Counted from the stretch's first letter, positions 9,097-18,283 are shown. The stretch is 41,931 nucleotides of DNA from Nitrososphaerales archaeon (GCA_023256385.1 JAGDXL010000019.1:1-41931), one strand, 5' to 3'. Made by a program: numbers and translations. The notes: generated by a model from the letters alone, not told the origin.

Positions 9097-10426
9097 TGAG
9101 GCTCTTCCGCGCGGATTCATCCCCGTGCAACGCCTCCATTCCCTGCAGTATACGCGCCGAGCGCAGCACGCCCTCAAGTCCCCTGGAAGCTCCGGCGATT
9201 CTGACTGGATCCCTAATTGCCGCGCGGAGCTCATCGAAGGCGCTTCTTTCCTCGGCGATCAGCGTAGAGAACATGCGGCCGTTCTCATCTATCCATACTG
9301 GCCCCTTATCCTTGGATGCGTCTAGGAACTGCCTCCGCGCCTCTGCCATCATGATATGTGGTCCCCTCCTGAGCTCCACGCGGCAGCACCTGAGGCTGTC
9401 CAGCAGGAGCGAGACGGCGATAGTCCTATCGTCTTCGCCGGCTGCATACGCGAGCACTTCGAACCCCCTGGACCCCAGATATCTCGACAGCCCCCTGACA
9501 GTTCTCCAGAGCTCACCCCAGAGGATGTCCTCCGGCTCCGATGGCTTCTCGATGACCAGTGTGATGGAGTTCGGGGCCACGTCCTCCGGCTCCAGAGGCC
9601 TTCCAAGGGATGCCTGCCTCTCGAAGAACTCCCCGCGCGGATGCTCCAGGAATGCCTCCGAGGATGCGATGAACCTTCCAAGGCTCCAGGCGGAAACTGC
9701 TGCCCCCAGATTCCTCCTGGGATCCACCGGATCTGGCACTATTATCAATGCTCCTGCCCGTTGTTGAGGCCTGAAGTCCGCCGGAAGCGTCTCCAGCGCC
9801 AGCACCTCCCCCATTCTCCAGGAGGTGGCTGCCCTCATGAGTTCGATTAGGCCACCATACTTCAGCACCAGCACCTCCACCAGATATCCGCTGAACCCGC
9901 GCACCTTTATCTCGGCGCCGTAGACGCCTTGAGCTATCATGAACGCCTTAGCGACCCTTATCTCGTCCCTCATGGCATCCGTGAGCCTGGCCAATAGGTA
10001 CTCAGTGTGATATGGCGATCTGTCCGCCGCGCTAATCCACCGTCCGCGCTGCACTCTATAACAAGGCACGACCTCCACGTCGATGCCGTCGACCTTTCCG
10101 CTCAGGTATGGATGCTCAGCGTACTTTCTCTCCACACGCTCGGCTCCCATAATGTCGAGGGCTCTTCCGGCGACCCTCAGTCCTTCGTCCTCGAGGTTCA
10201 CTCCCGGCTGGAGAAGTACAAATACGTCTATGTCGGCATGGCCCGCTAGCCACGTGCCGTGCGCATAGGATCCTCCGAGCCTCGCCTCGCCCTCCAGTCC
10301 CAGATCGGCCAGCGCACGTGCTGCCGCGTTCAGCGCCCTGGAGGCGATCCCTCCAACTCTTTCTCTCTCCTCGGGCGAAGGCCTCAGCCTCGCCTTAACC
10401 TCCTCCACTACCTCCTCCGGCCTCAA
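9065..10426 (-). CDS. cca: Archaeal CCA-adding enzyme (tRNA nucleotidyltransferase)
   Basis: GGSYAHGTWLAGHADIDVFV nucleotidyltransferase motif, YAEHPYLSG, VRGFSGYLVEVLVLKYGGL. Confidence 0.93.
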   Translation of the reverse strand: MRPEEVVEEVKARLRPSPEERERVGGIASRALNAAARALADLGLEGEARLGGSYAHGTWLAGHADIDVFVLLQPGVNLEDEGLRVAGRALDIMGAERVERKYAEHPYLSGKVDGIDVEVVPCYRVQRGRWISAADRSPYHTEYLLARLTDAMRDEIRVAKAFMIAQGVYGAEIKVRGFSGYLVEVLVLKYGGLIELMRAATSWRMGEVLALETLPADFRPQQRAGALIIVPDPVDPRRNLGAAVSAWSLGRFIASSEAFLEHPRGEFFERQASLGRPLEPEDVAPNSITLVIEKPSEPEDILWGELWRTVRGLSRYLGSRGFEVLAYAAGEDDRTIAVSLLLDSLRCCRVELRRGPHIMMAEARRQFLDASKDKGPVWIDENGRMFSTLIAEERSAFDELRAAIRDPVRIAGASRGLEGVLRSARILQGMEALHGDESARKSLSGLAYGRQLA

Positions 10427-10973
10427 CCAGTGGATACACCTCTATGTCGGTGTAGACAGGTCCGGTCCGCGACAGGATGCTCCTCTTCAACTTGAACTCC
10501 GCGACGTTCAGCCTCCCGAAGTCGTAATCGCCGTACTCCTTGAGCACGTCCATCGTGCCGTGAGACCTGCCCTTGACCCTCGCTATTGTGAGGTGCGCAG
10601 CGAATCCCTCATCCTCCCTCGGCACTATACCCCTCAATGCCCTCTCCACGCCATCCCTCAATTTTCTGAGGTCATCCTCCCCTTCCTCCACGCCGATCCA
10701 CAGCACGCGTGGATTGCTGGGTGATGGGAACGCACCCAGCCCCCTGAGCGAAGCGGTGAACGGATGGTACCTCACAGTCCTCAGGGCATCGGCTATCCTG
10801 CTGACGGCGCCCTCCTCCACCTCACCTATGAACCTGAGCGTCAGGTGCAAGTTCTCCTCCTCCACAGGCTTCACCCTGAGGTTTGTCTCGAGCGCGTTCC
10901 TTATGGTCCTATAGGTCTTCAGGCCGTCGCCCTCCAACCTTACGTCCACTGCGACGAAGCACCTGACAGGCAT
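10395..10973 (-). CDS. thpR: RNA 2',3'-cyclic phosphodiesterase (LigT/ThpR)
   Basis: HLTLRFIGEV and HLTIARVKG HxT motifs. Confidence 0.92.
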   Translation of the reverse strand: MPVRCFVAVDVRLEGDGLKTYRTIRNALETNLRVKPVEEENLHLTLRFIGEVEEGAVSRIADALRTVRYHPFTASLRGLGAFPSPSNPRVLWIGVEEGEDDLRKLRDGVERALRGIVPREDEGFAAHLTIARVKGRSHGTMDVLKEYGDYDFGRLNVAEFKLKRSILSRTGPVYTDIEVYPLVEAGGGSGGG

Positions 10974-11134
10974 CGTGTATACGCCGCGGCCCCGGGTTTT
11001 ATAGTTCTTTACTCGACTTCTGGTGTATAAATAAAATCCATTTCAAGATGCCGCGCTCATTCATTGCCCGTCCTCTCCCCCGGGAACTCTGCCCGACCCT
11101 AAACCTAATTTGGGCGCACACAGCATCGGGCGCG

Positions 11135-11731
11135 ATGGACGGGAACGATGCGCCCCTCATTGTGGGGATAACTGGCATGCCTGGCGCCGGAAAGACCACG
11201 GCTGCTGGATATCTCTCCAGGGTCGGCTACGGCATTATATCAATGGGCGACGTGATAAGGGAGGAGGTCCGTCGTAGGGGGCTCAAGCCAGGACTGGAGA
11301 GTCAGCTGCGCGTCATGGAGCTGGTGAGGAAGGAGCATGGGCCGGCCGCGCTGGCGGTGCTCCTCGAGTCAAAGATAACCTCGATGGACGGGCGCGTCAT
11401 AGTGATAGATGGTATAAGGTCCCCCGAGGAGGTGGCGCATCTGGGAAGGCTCGGTAGCGTGAGGATACTGGCCATCCACGCCTCGCCCGCCAAGCGCTTC
11501 GAGTACCTGAGAGGTCGGGGGAGGCACGATGATCCACACACATGGGAGGAATTCCGTTCCAGGGATTCCGCGGAACTCTCGCTGAGGATAGGCGATGTGA
11601 TAGCGCTGGCGGACGGCATGATAGTCAACGAGCGCACAACTAAGGATGAGCTGGGAGGGAGCGCCGTCGATGCCGTGAGGTCCTGGGTGAACGAGCTTGA
11701 GGGCTCCGTCCGAGCAGGAAATCAGGGTTAG
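11135..11731 (+). CDS. Dephospho-CoA kinase-like P-loop nucleotide kinase (UPF0200-like)
   Basis: GITGMPGAGKTTAAGYL Walker A, GDVIREEVRRRG, VIDGIRSPEEV; ATG at 11135 gives a better N-terminus than 11048. Confidence 0.82.
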   Translation: MDGNDAPLIVGITGMPGAGKTTAAGYLSRVGYGIISMGDVIREEVRRRGLKPGLESQLRVMELVRKEHGPAALAVLLESKITSMDGRVIVIDGIRSPEEVAHLGRLGSVRILAIHASPAKRFEYLRGRGRHDDPHTWEEFRSRDSAELSLRIGDVIALADGMIVNERTTKDELGGSAVDAVRSWVNELEGSVRAGNQG

Positions 11732-12128
11732 AGCGGAGGCGTGGTTGAACCCGAGCGAGGACGCCTCCAAGGTCATGCGCGCGATGATGAACGTACTGGG
11801 AGGTAGAAGGGCGGGCGACGTGGTCGAGCGGGTCGAGGATCACCTGATAGTGGTGGAGGCCTCGGGCGTACAACCGCTTTTCGCCCTGCGCGATCAGGCC
11901 AGATACAGGCGCGTGATGGCCGCGCTCCGCCGGCTCTTGATGGAGAACAGGGCCGGCAACCGTACCCACGTCTACATAAATAGGCAAGCAGCATATGTGG
12001 GCCGCATATCGTTCATCGAGGACGAGGACGAATCACCGCTGGGGCCCATAGTTCTGAGGCTCGAGTCCGAGGATCTAGATTCATTGATCAATTGGCTGGT
12101 CCCTGAGAAGGAGTCCCTCAGGCGCTAG
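11697..12128 (+). CDS. Small RNA-binding/exosome-associated domain protein (COG1325-like)
   Basis: VEDHLIVVEASGVQPLFALRDQARYRRVMAALRRLLMENRAGNRTHVYINRQAAYVGRISF; TTG start. Confidence 0.7.
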   Translation: MRAPSEQEIRVRAEAWLNPSEDASKVMRAMMNVLGGRRAGDVVERVEDHLIVVEASGVQPLFALRDQARYRRVMAALRRLLMENRAGNRTHVYINRQAAYVGRISFIEDEDESPLGPIVLRLESEDLDSLINWLVPEKESLRR

Positions 12129-13022
12129 GACGAACGTCCTGCCCTCCTTTGCCAGATGTACATTCTGGAACTCCTTCCTAGCTTCCCTCAGAAGCAGGTC
12201 CAGATCCCTGTACCTATTGCTGAAGTGCGTGAGCACTAGGTGCTTGACTCCGGCCCTCGCGGCGACCCTTCCGGCCTCCTTAGCCGTGGAGTGCATGTTC
12301 TCGAGCGCCCTGCCACGGTCGCGCGTGGAGAACGTTGCCTCATGCACGAGCAGGTCCGCGCCCCTGAACAGCTCCACGAGCCTGCGGGTTGGGCGCGTGT
12401 CGCCGGAGTAGGCTATTGAAGTCCTGACCTCCAGCGGATCCAGGACATCCTCGGGCCTCACGGTCCTTCCATCCACGTTCACGGACGCCCCCGCCTGGAG
12501 CGTCTTCCACAGCGGACCTACTGGCACTCTCAGCGCCCTCGCCCTTTCTGGATGGAATTTCCCGGGCCTCCTGAAGTCCAGTCTGTACGCGTAGTTGGGC
12601 GCAGTGTGCCGTCCCAGCGCGGTTCTCACGGTGGCGCCGCATATCTCGAGCTCAAGGCCATCCCTCACATCGTGGAAATCCAGCTCGAATGTAAGTCCAG
12701 CCCGCATGCGGTCGAGCGCCGTGACCAGGAATCCCCTGAGGCCCCGGGGGCCCATCAGGTGCACTTCCCGGGTCCTGCCGGACAGGCTCAGGCTCAACAG
12801 GAGCCCCGGGATCCCCAACACGTGGTCCCCATGCATGTGCGAGATCAAGATGCACAGCTTCCTGTTGACGTATCTCAGTCCGAGCTCCTGCATCGCGTAC
12901 TGCGTTCCCTCGCCGCAGTCCAGCATGAAATATGCGTCCTCGGATCTCACGAGCGCCGCTGGCAATCTCCTTCCGTAGCCCGGCGATGCCGAGGCGGTGC
13001 CGAGGAACGTGATCTCATACAG
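12081..13022 (-). CDS. rnz: Ribonuclease Z, proposed CTG start at 13022 (or 13028)
   Basis: LISHMHGDHVLGIPGLL metallo-beta-lactamase motif; in-frame upstream extension reads (L)YEITFLGTASASPGYGRRLPAAL. Confidence 0.9.
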   Translation of the reverse strand: MYEITFLGTASASPGYGRRLPAALVRSEDAYFMLDCGEGTQYAMQELGLRYVNRKLCILISHMHGDHVLGIPGLLLSLSLSGRTREVHLMGPRGLRGFLVTALDRMRAGLTFELDFHDVRDGLELEICGATVRTALGRHTAPNYAYRLDFRRPGKFHPERARALRVPVGPLWKTLQAGASVNVDGRTVRPEDVLDPLEVRTSIAYSGDTRPTRRLVELFRGADLLVHEATFSTRDRGRALENMHSTAKEAGRVAARAGVKHLVLTHFSNRYRDLDLLLREARKEFQNVHLAKEGRTFVLAPEGLLLRDQPIDQ

Positions 13023-13024
13023 GC

Positions 13025-14002
13025 TCAGCGCCCGGTCACCTTGTACACGAATATCTTCCTAGTGAGCGCATCGTGGACCTTGTGTAAATACGTTTCCAGG
13101 AGATTTACACCGTTCGCGGATGCCGGCTGCACGCGCTCCCTCACCATCAGCGCAGCATACCCACCGGGCTCGAGGAAATCCGGTAGCTCCTCCACAATGT
13201 GCCGTAGGAGCTCTTCCGTTGTGGAACCCATGGCGCTGCTCATCCTGCCATATGGAAGATCCGACGCCACGCAGTTGGCGCGCGAAATGGGGAGGACCCT
13301 CGCGTCACCCCTCACTATTCCTCCTAGAGATCCACGCCACTTAACGTTCTTGAGGGATCCCCGCGCCATGCGCCAGTCCAGGTCCACGCCCACCGGAAGA
13401 CATCCCACATCCTCGGCCTCCTCCAGCACCCCACCCGTGCCTGAGAATGGATCCAGCAGCACCCCGCCCATCCTCGGCCTGCTCAGATTCACCAGGGCGC
13501 GCGCCAACCTGGGCACCAGCACCGATGGGTGACGGAATGGCCTGCTGCGGACGTCCTTGAGCCGCCATTTGCCCTTATGCGGGTGAATGACCGCCACGTA
13601 CGTAGTGTCGCCCATGCGGTACGCCTTCAACACTGCACCCGGCCTCCTGACGTCCACGCGCACGCCCGCACTGATCAGCCGCTCACCGAGCAATATGGTG
13701 ACGCGCTCGTTTAGCTCACTTCCAAAGCCCTCGGCATCGGCCTTGGCAGGCACCTCAATCGAAGGTATCTCCATCGCGGCCGAATAGAGCTCGGTCGCGC
13801 GACCCCTCCACAGCAGCATTCCAGATTCCGACACGAAGCCACCCAGGCCTCCTAGGTCAACCTCCCTGGGGCATTCCAGCACGGCGACTGGGGGATTATA
13901 CTCTATGACGGCGTGGCCTCCTGCCATTGACTCACAGAGCGCCCTGGCCTCTCCAATCCCCAGATCCGGGTTATCCCCACTGAGCTTCGCGAATATCAGC
14001 AC
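13025..14002 (-). CDS. tRNA (guanine-10-N2) methyltransferase-like (Trm-G10)
   Basis: DPFSGTGGVLEEAEDVGCLPVGVDLD and ASDLPYGR SAM-MTase motifs, THUMP-like N-terminus. Confidence 0.85.
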   Translation of the reverse strand: MLIFAKLSGDNPDLGIGEARALCESMAGGHAVIEYNPPVAVLECPREVDLGGLGGFVSESGMLLWRGRATELYSAAMEIPSIEVPAKADAEGFGSELNERVTILLGERLISAGVRVDVRRPGAVLKAYRMGDTTYVAVIHPHKGKWRLKDVRSRPFRHPSVLVPRLARALVNLSRPRMGGVLLDPFSGTGGVLEEAEDVGCLPVGVDLDWRMARGSLKNVKWRGSLGGIVRGDARVLPISRANCVASDLPYGRMSSAMGSTTEELLRHIVEELPDFLEPGGYAALMVRERVQPASANGVNLLETYLHKVHDALTRKIFVYKVTGR

Positions 14003-14181
14003 GTGAAGCGCGGATCAAGTCCGCTTGTGGTTTAACCTTTCGGGGCATCGGTCCGCGGCTTACTTTAAACAAGCGCGTTTGCATGGTGGTTCCTGGCAAA
14101 TCCTTATATTGCTTCTTAATGTCAAATGAATATGTGTCATCATCATGCGATGTGTTCCCCCACATATCATATCTCACGGCC

Positions 14182-14859
14182 ATGGGCAGGACCGTTGTAC
14201 TAGTCACGGAGATCCACGGCCAGAAGATCACGAGAAGCCTGATATCGGAGGGGGTCCTAGTGACGGGGTCAAAGGAACACCTCAGGTTCTACGACTTGGC
14301 CCTGAAGTCCGGCAAATCGGAGATCGTGGAGGGCGACCACAGGATATTGCTGGAGGTGATAGGCCCCTCGCCGGGTCTACTCGTGGTGGGTTCAGGGCCA
14401 GTGGCTGCATCCGTGGCGCGCATAGCTAGGGACGCCGGAATACCGGTCGCACATCTCTCCGAGGAGCCCTATCAATCCGAGGAAATAATGACGGCCTCGC
14501 TGGACGCATTCGACAGTGCACTCACGGAAGGAGCGTTCGTCGTGGTCGCCAACGAGGGAGGAAGTCCCTACGACGTCGACGTCGTCGAGAAGGCCCTAAG
14601 GAAGGGAGCGAAATATGTCGGTCTTATGGCGAGCGAGAGGAGGGCGCGCGAATCCATAGAGGAACTGCTCAGGAGGGGAATTCCAATGGACATCGTGCGG
14701 GGTAGGCTCCACACGCCTGCCGGGCTTGACTTGGGCGGTAGAGGCGCCGGCGAGATCTCACTCTCGATAGTTGCCGAGGTCCTCAAGGTTATGCGTGCCG
14801 GATCCGGTCGTCACCTCAGCGAATTGAAGGGGCCACTATCCGAGCGTCCACGAGAATAG
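14182..14859 (+). CDS. XdhC/CoxF family protein (molybdoenzyme cofactor maturation-like)
   Basis: KYVGLMASERRARESIEELLRRGI...LHTPAGLDLGGRGAGEISLSIVAEVLKVM. Confidence 0.8.
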   Translation: MGRTVVLVTEIHGQKITRSLISEGVLVTGSKEHLRFYDLALKSGKSEIVEGDHRILLEVIGPSPGLLVVGSGPVAASVARIARDAGIPVAHLSEEPYQSEEIMTASLDAFDSALTEGAFVVVANEGGSPYDVDVVEKALRKGAKYVGLMASERRARESIEELLRRGIPMDIVRGRLHTPAGLDLGGRGAGEISLSIVAEVLKVMRAGSGRHLSELKGPLSERPRE

Positions 14860-15069
14860 CAAGAGTGTTCATCATCAGGAAGATGGTTGAATCGTTAGAT
14901 TCGTACAGGTCGCGAATATCCATTGATTGTCACAGCGCATAGAATTAAAGCAATACAATACGGTCAAAGTTCACGCCCGCGGAGATCACATCGGGTTAGG
15001 TAAGCCATTCAACGCCGTTAGATGCTGATAGCCGAAGCAGGAAATAGCTCTTTGAGGAATAAAGGGGCG

Positions 15070-15822
15070 TCAGAGAGCCAGTGCCGCGCTGGTCAATGCA
15101 CCAGCCAGCGTTATTTTCGAGTACGGATTATCCATGCTATCCGATGCCACTATGCGTTCCGGGAGGTCTGTGAGCATCTCGCTACATCCTATATGTGGTA
15201 CAGCGTAGTATGCTGCGCGCAGACGCATCAGTTTCCCCAGCTCATCACACGAGGTCACTAGGTCCCACAGGAGTACTTCTCCGTCGAGCACCTCCAGCTC
15301 ATCTAGGCGATCGCTTGGCATCACTCTGAGCTCCGCTCCTACCAGCTCCGCGAATGCCTCTGCCCTATTCTCTAACCTGGGCGGTGCAGCCACATGCATC
15401 TTCACGATCTTTCCAGAGAGCCATTTCGCTATCTCCGGATAAGCGGATACAGCCACTAGCGGTGTCCTAAGCGCGGTAACAACTTCTGGTAGTGGATCAG
15501 ACACTATCACATGATCAGCACCCATTAGATCAAGGCCGCCCGCCAAGTACTGAAGCACCCTTCCCTCAGCCTTTATACCCATGTATGGCACAGCGAGCAC
15601 AATTCTACGGGCCCTCCCCGAGATCCTCTCAGAAACCGAGATCGCGCTGTTCAGGTAGTACTCGAATGGCTCCGCCATCGGGTGCACCACAAGTGCCTCC
15701 ATGCCCTCCACGTCATCACCGCGCACAGAGTCCCATCTGTAGATCTTCGCCCTGAGCGATTCGGACAGCGCCCTGACCAGCGACGAGACATACGGTCCCT
15801 CCACGAGGACTAGATCCCTCAC
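15070..15822 (-). CDS. Divergent ribose-phosphate pyrophosphokinase-like protein, probably catalytically degenerate
   Basis: RARRIVLAVPYMGI...GLDLMGADHVIVSDPLPE align by eye with PRPP synthetase; PRPP-loop position reads LLWDLVTSCDE instead of VVDDxxSTGGT. Confidence 0.6.
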   Translation of the reverse strand: MRDLVLVEGPYVSSLVRALSESLRAKIYRWDSVRGDDVEGMEALVVHPMAEPFEYYLNSAISVSERISGRARRIVLAVPYMGIKAEGRVLQYLAGGLDLMGADHVIVSDPLPEVVTALRTPLVAVSAYPEIAKWLSGKIVKMHVAAPPRLENRAEAFAELVGAELRVMPSDRLDELEVLDGEVLLWDLVTSCDELGKLMRLRAAYYAVPHIGCSEMLTDLPERIVASDSMDNPYSKITLAGALTSAALAL

Positions 15823-15904
15823 GACTTGGATTGAGGCTAACGTATTTTTAAGTCATGGTTTTCCGAGTCCTATCATCTTATATGTCGATTGATTATATTC
15901 TATC

Positions 15905-16336
15905 ATGAGGTCGAGGCGCGTGCATGAGATCTCCGACCCGCTCGTGCGCAGGTGGATAGAGGACGCCCGGCATGGGAGCGAGGAGACTTCGCTCCAGAAG
16001 CTCCGCACATACGGCACGTTCATGGTGCTCGCGCTCATGGGCCCCCTCATAGTCTCGTTCATCATCTGGATCATCGGGAGCGCCTTCGCCGCCGGGGGAG
16101 GAAAGGCGCCCGGGATCACGTACGGGATCTACATGATACCAGGGAACCAGAGCGGCGTCAGCTACCTATGGATAAACAGCCCGGCGAACGGCGGCGTCGC
16201 GTCCTCGCCAGCGTTCCCCACGGTCATGCTCACGATCCTGAACTCGCTCATAGTGATAATATAGATAGTGGCCGCGCTCTTCCTGGGGATAGAGCTGATC
16301 GTGTCATTCTTCAGCTACTACAGCGAGCGCCGCTGA
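15905..16336 (+). CDS. Small membrane protein interrupted by in-frame TAG at 16262-16264
   Basis: TM segment GTFMVLALMGPLIVSFIIWIIGSAFA; after TAG the same frame continues IVAALFLGIELIVSFFSYYSERR*. Confidence 0.6.
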
Positions 16337-16419
16337 CAGCGATCCGTGCTGCATTGATGATGAGGTGCTGTCTCTCCATTATGATAGAAAAATCGGACTG
16401 AGGTGGCGCGACCTTCCCG

Positions 16420-17247
16420 CTACTTGTGCCCGTGGGGGCTGCTCGTGCTCGACGTGCCGCTCACGTAGGCGACGTTGAAACTGGTCCCCTCGCTGAGGAG
16501 CCCCGAGGGAGATGCCAGGGTCTGGTTATTGGAGTTGACCATCGTTATCGACGTGGAGTTGAACGCGGACGTTCCCAGGGGCGAGTACGTGCCGTCGATT
16601 TCCGCGTAGCACGTTCCGCTCACGCTCGTGTAGTAGGGCCCGAACTCGGCGGTTCCGAAGTTCGCGAGGGTCGTCAGGCTTCCCCCTATGGCCGGTCTCT
16701 CGACTATCCACTCGGCGGAACTCCTGTCCGCGCCGGGGACCGAGGTGGCCGGGGACACGTAGGTCCACCCCTCCGTCACGTCCTTCAGGAACGTCGTGAA
16801 CGTGTTGTTGTTGGAGTTGTACTGGACCCACGCGACTATCAGGTCCCCCGGCTTGACCACGTCGTTCGATGGGGCGTAGACCGGGGAGGCCGGGTAGAAC
16901 TCGTACCATGCTGAGTAGCTGACGGAGCCGTGGGAGCTCTCCGCCAGTATCCCGGTCTGCTCGACCGTGCTGTCGTTGTAGCCGTCTATGCCGACCCAGA
17001 CCGCCACATACGTCGACGACTTGCTGGACTGGACTGTCGGGACGTAGAAGGAGGCGTTCGCCACCGTGACGGATCCCGAGCCCACGACATCCGCGTACCC
17101 GGCCCAGTTGAGCGACGTGGTGCTCCCGGCCCTCAGGGGGATGCGGGGGCCGCCGACGCCCACCGTATGCGAGCTCGCCACAGCTGGGATGGCTGCAAGA
17201 AGCGCCACCAGCACGACCACGGACGCTATCAGCCACGATCTGCGCAT
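16420..17247 (-). CDS. Secreted peptidase G1 (eqolisin/A4-like) family protein
   Basis: N-terminal signal peptide; SLNWAGYA, YVAVWVGIDGYNDSTVEQTGI, YSAWYEFYPA, SAEWIVERPA. Confidence 0.82.
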   Translation of the reverse strand: MRRSWLIASVVVLVALLAAIPAVASSHTVGVGGPRIPLRAGSTTSLNWAGYADVVGSGSVTVANASFYVPTVQSSKSSTYVAVWVGIDGYNDSTVEQTGILAESSHGSVSYSAWYEFYPASPVYAPSNDVVKPGDLIVAWVQYNSNNNTFTTFLKDVTEGWTYVSPATSVPGADRSSAEWIVERPAIGGSLTTLANFGTAEFGPYYTSVSGTCYAEIDGTYSPLGTSAFNSTSITMVNSNNQTLASPSGLLSEGTSFNVAYVSGTSSTSSPHGHK

Positions 17248-17466
17248 CGAGGTCCGGTGGGATCATCATCCTTATAAATATTTGGCTCTAGGGAGCTCAG
17301 CGCTCCACGACCTTGCCCGTATGCACCGTATTAAACGAATTATATTCAATTCAGCGTCTTCATCGCGCGATTCCCATCACGCGCAGCCCTGGCTTTCCGG
17401 CACGACGTGCACGCCCCAGCGCAGTGCGGATACAGTCGGCGGTCCCGTGGCTTATAGGTCCGGCCA

Positions 17467-17721
17467 GTGGTTTCCATCGTGGAAGCCGCCGCATTGCCGT
17501 TCATCCTGGCGCTCCTCCTCTACGTCGCGTTCTATCACCATGATCTCCCGCGCTTCCTCCACCCGGTGCGTTCCACCTCTTGGGGCCGCGCACTGGAGGC
17601 GCTCGGGATCCGCGCGATGGTGCGGGAGAAGCGGGACCTATCGCCAGTCCTAATCATAATCGGGATAGCGCTCGCTGTGGGAGCGGAGGAGCAACCACGC
17701 GAGCACGAGAAGATAGCATGA
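17467..17721 (+). CDS. Possible small membrane protein
   Basis: Two hydrophobic segments (AAALPFILALLLYVAFY, LSPVLIIIGIALAVGA); no recognised family. Confidence 0.35.
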   Translation: MVSIVEAAALPFILALLLYVAFYHHDLPRFLHPVRSTSWGRALEALGIRAMVREKRDLSPVLIIIGIALAVGAEEQPREHEKIA

Positions 17722-18079
17722 GCGCGGGCCGGTATGATGAAGGGCAGCACCGTGGACCTGCTCGACCATCTCATGCGCTCCAACGCCGATCGCGCACGCG
17801 GCGCCCCCGTTCTACGTCGAGGGCCGCGCCGACATGGGGCGGCGCTGATGGCGCGCTACGGCGCCCTCCGGCTCGACGAGGACGGGCTGGGCCGGCTGGC
17901 GCGGTCGCTGGGCGCACGTGACCCCCGTAACCGCCGATCCGCTGACGCGCGAACGAACTATGTAAATACGTACGCCTATGGTGTCCCAAAAACTGTCCTC
18001 CACACATGGGTCGTCCTAGCTTAGCCCCGGAAGGTCAAGGCTAACTATTTATTTAGGCTTCAGCGGAGCCTCCACTGAT

Positions 18080-18283
18080 TTGCCCGACATGACGTGTCCC
18101 GAATGCGGGGGCAGGCTCGTCTACGATCCAGTCACTGGTTACTACAGCTGTACTTCCTGTGGCCTCTCTGCCACTAGGGCGCAGCTGGCCGCTCTGAGGG
18201 AGAAGAAGAGGGACGCCGCTGTCCGCGAGAGGTCCAGACAGAGGGAGTACTTGGACTGGTGGGTCTCCAGTAAGAAGAGGTAG
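18080..18283 (+). CDS. Small zinc-ribbon protein
   Basis: CPECGGRLVYDPVTGYYSCTSCG. Confidence 0.8.
   Translation: MPDMTCPECGGRLVYDPVTGYYSCTSCGLSATRAQLAALREKKRDAAVRERSRQREYLDWWVSSKKR

Noticed and set aside
12552-13532. 326-aa plus-strand ORF across rnz and Trm-G10
   Set aside because: Antisense to two well-supported genes; low-complexity composition.
16262-16264. TAG as a pyrrolysine codon
   Set aside because: TAG is used as an ordinary stop by other genes here (e.g. citrate synthase, 3441-3443), the site is a hydrophobic helix, and no pyl genes are visible in the window.
16356-16400. C/D box sRNA-like pattern (ATGATGA ... ATGATAG ... CTGA)
   Set aside because: No convincing D' box, wrong spacing and no terminal stem; probably chance.
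17734-18024. 96-aa ORF and overlapping opposite-strand ORFs between the G1 peptidase and the zinc-ribbon gene
   Set aside because: Arg/Ala-rich composition typical of non-coding high-GC frames, no recognisable motifs; at best a decayed gene.
18050-18075. GGCTTCAGCGGAGCC hairpin as a fourth IS605-like end
   Set aside because: Only a short CTTCAGC match without the GGGAAGCTCC half; lies in the zinc-ribbon gene's 5' region and is likely coincidental.
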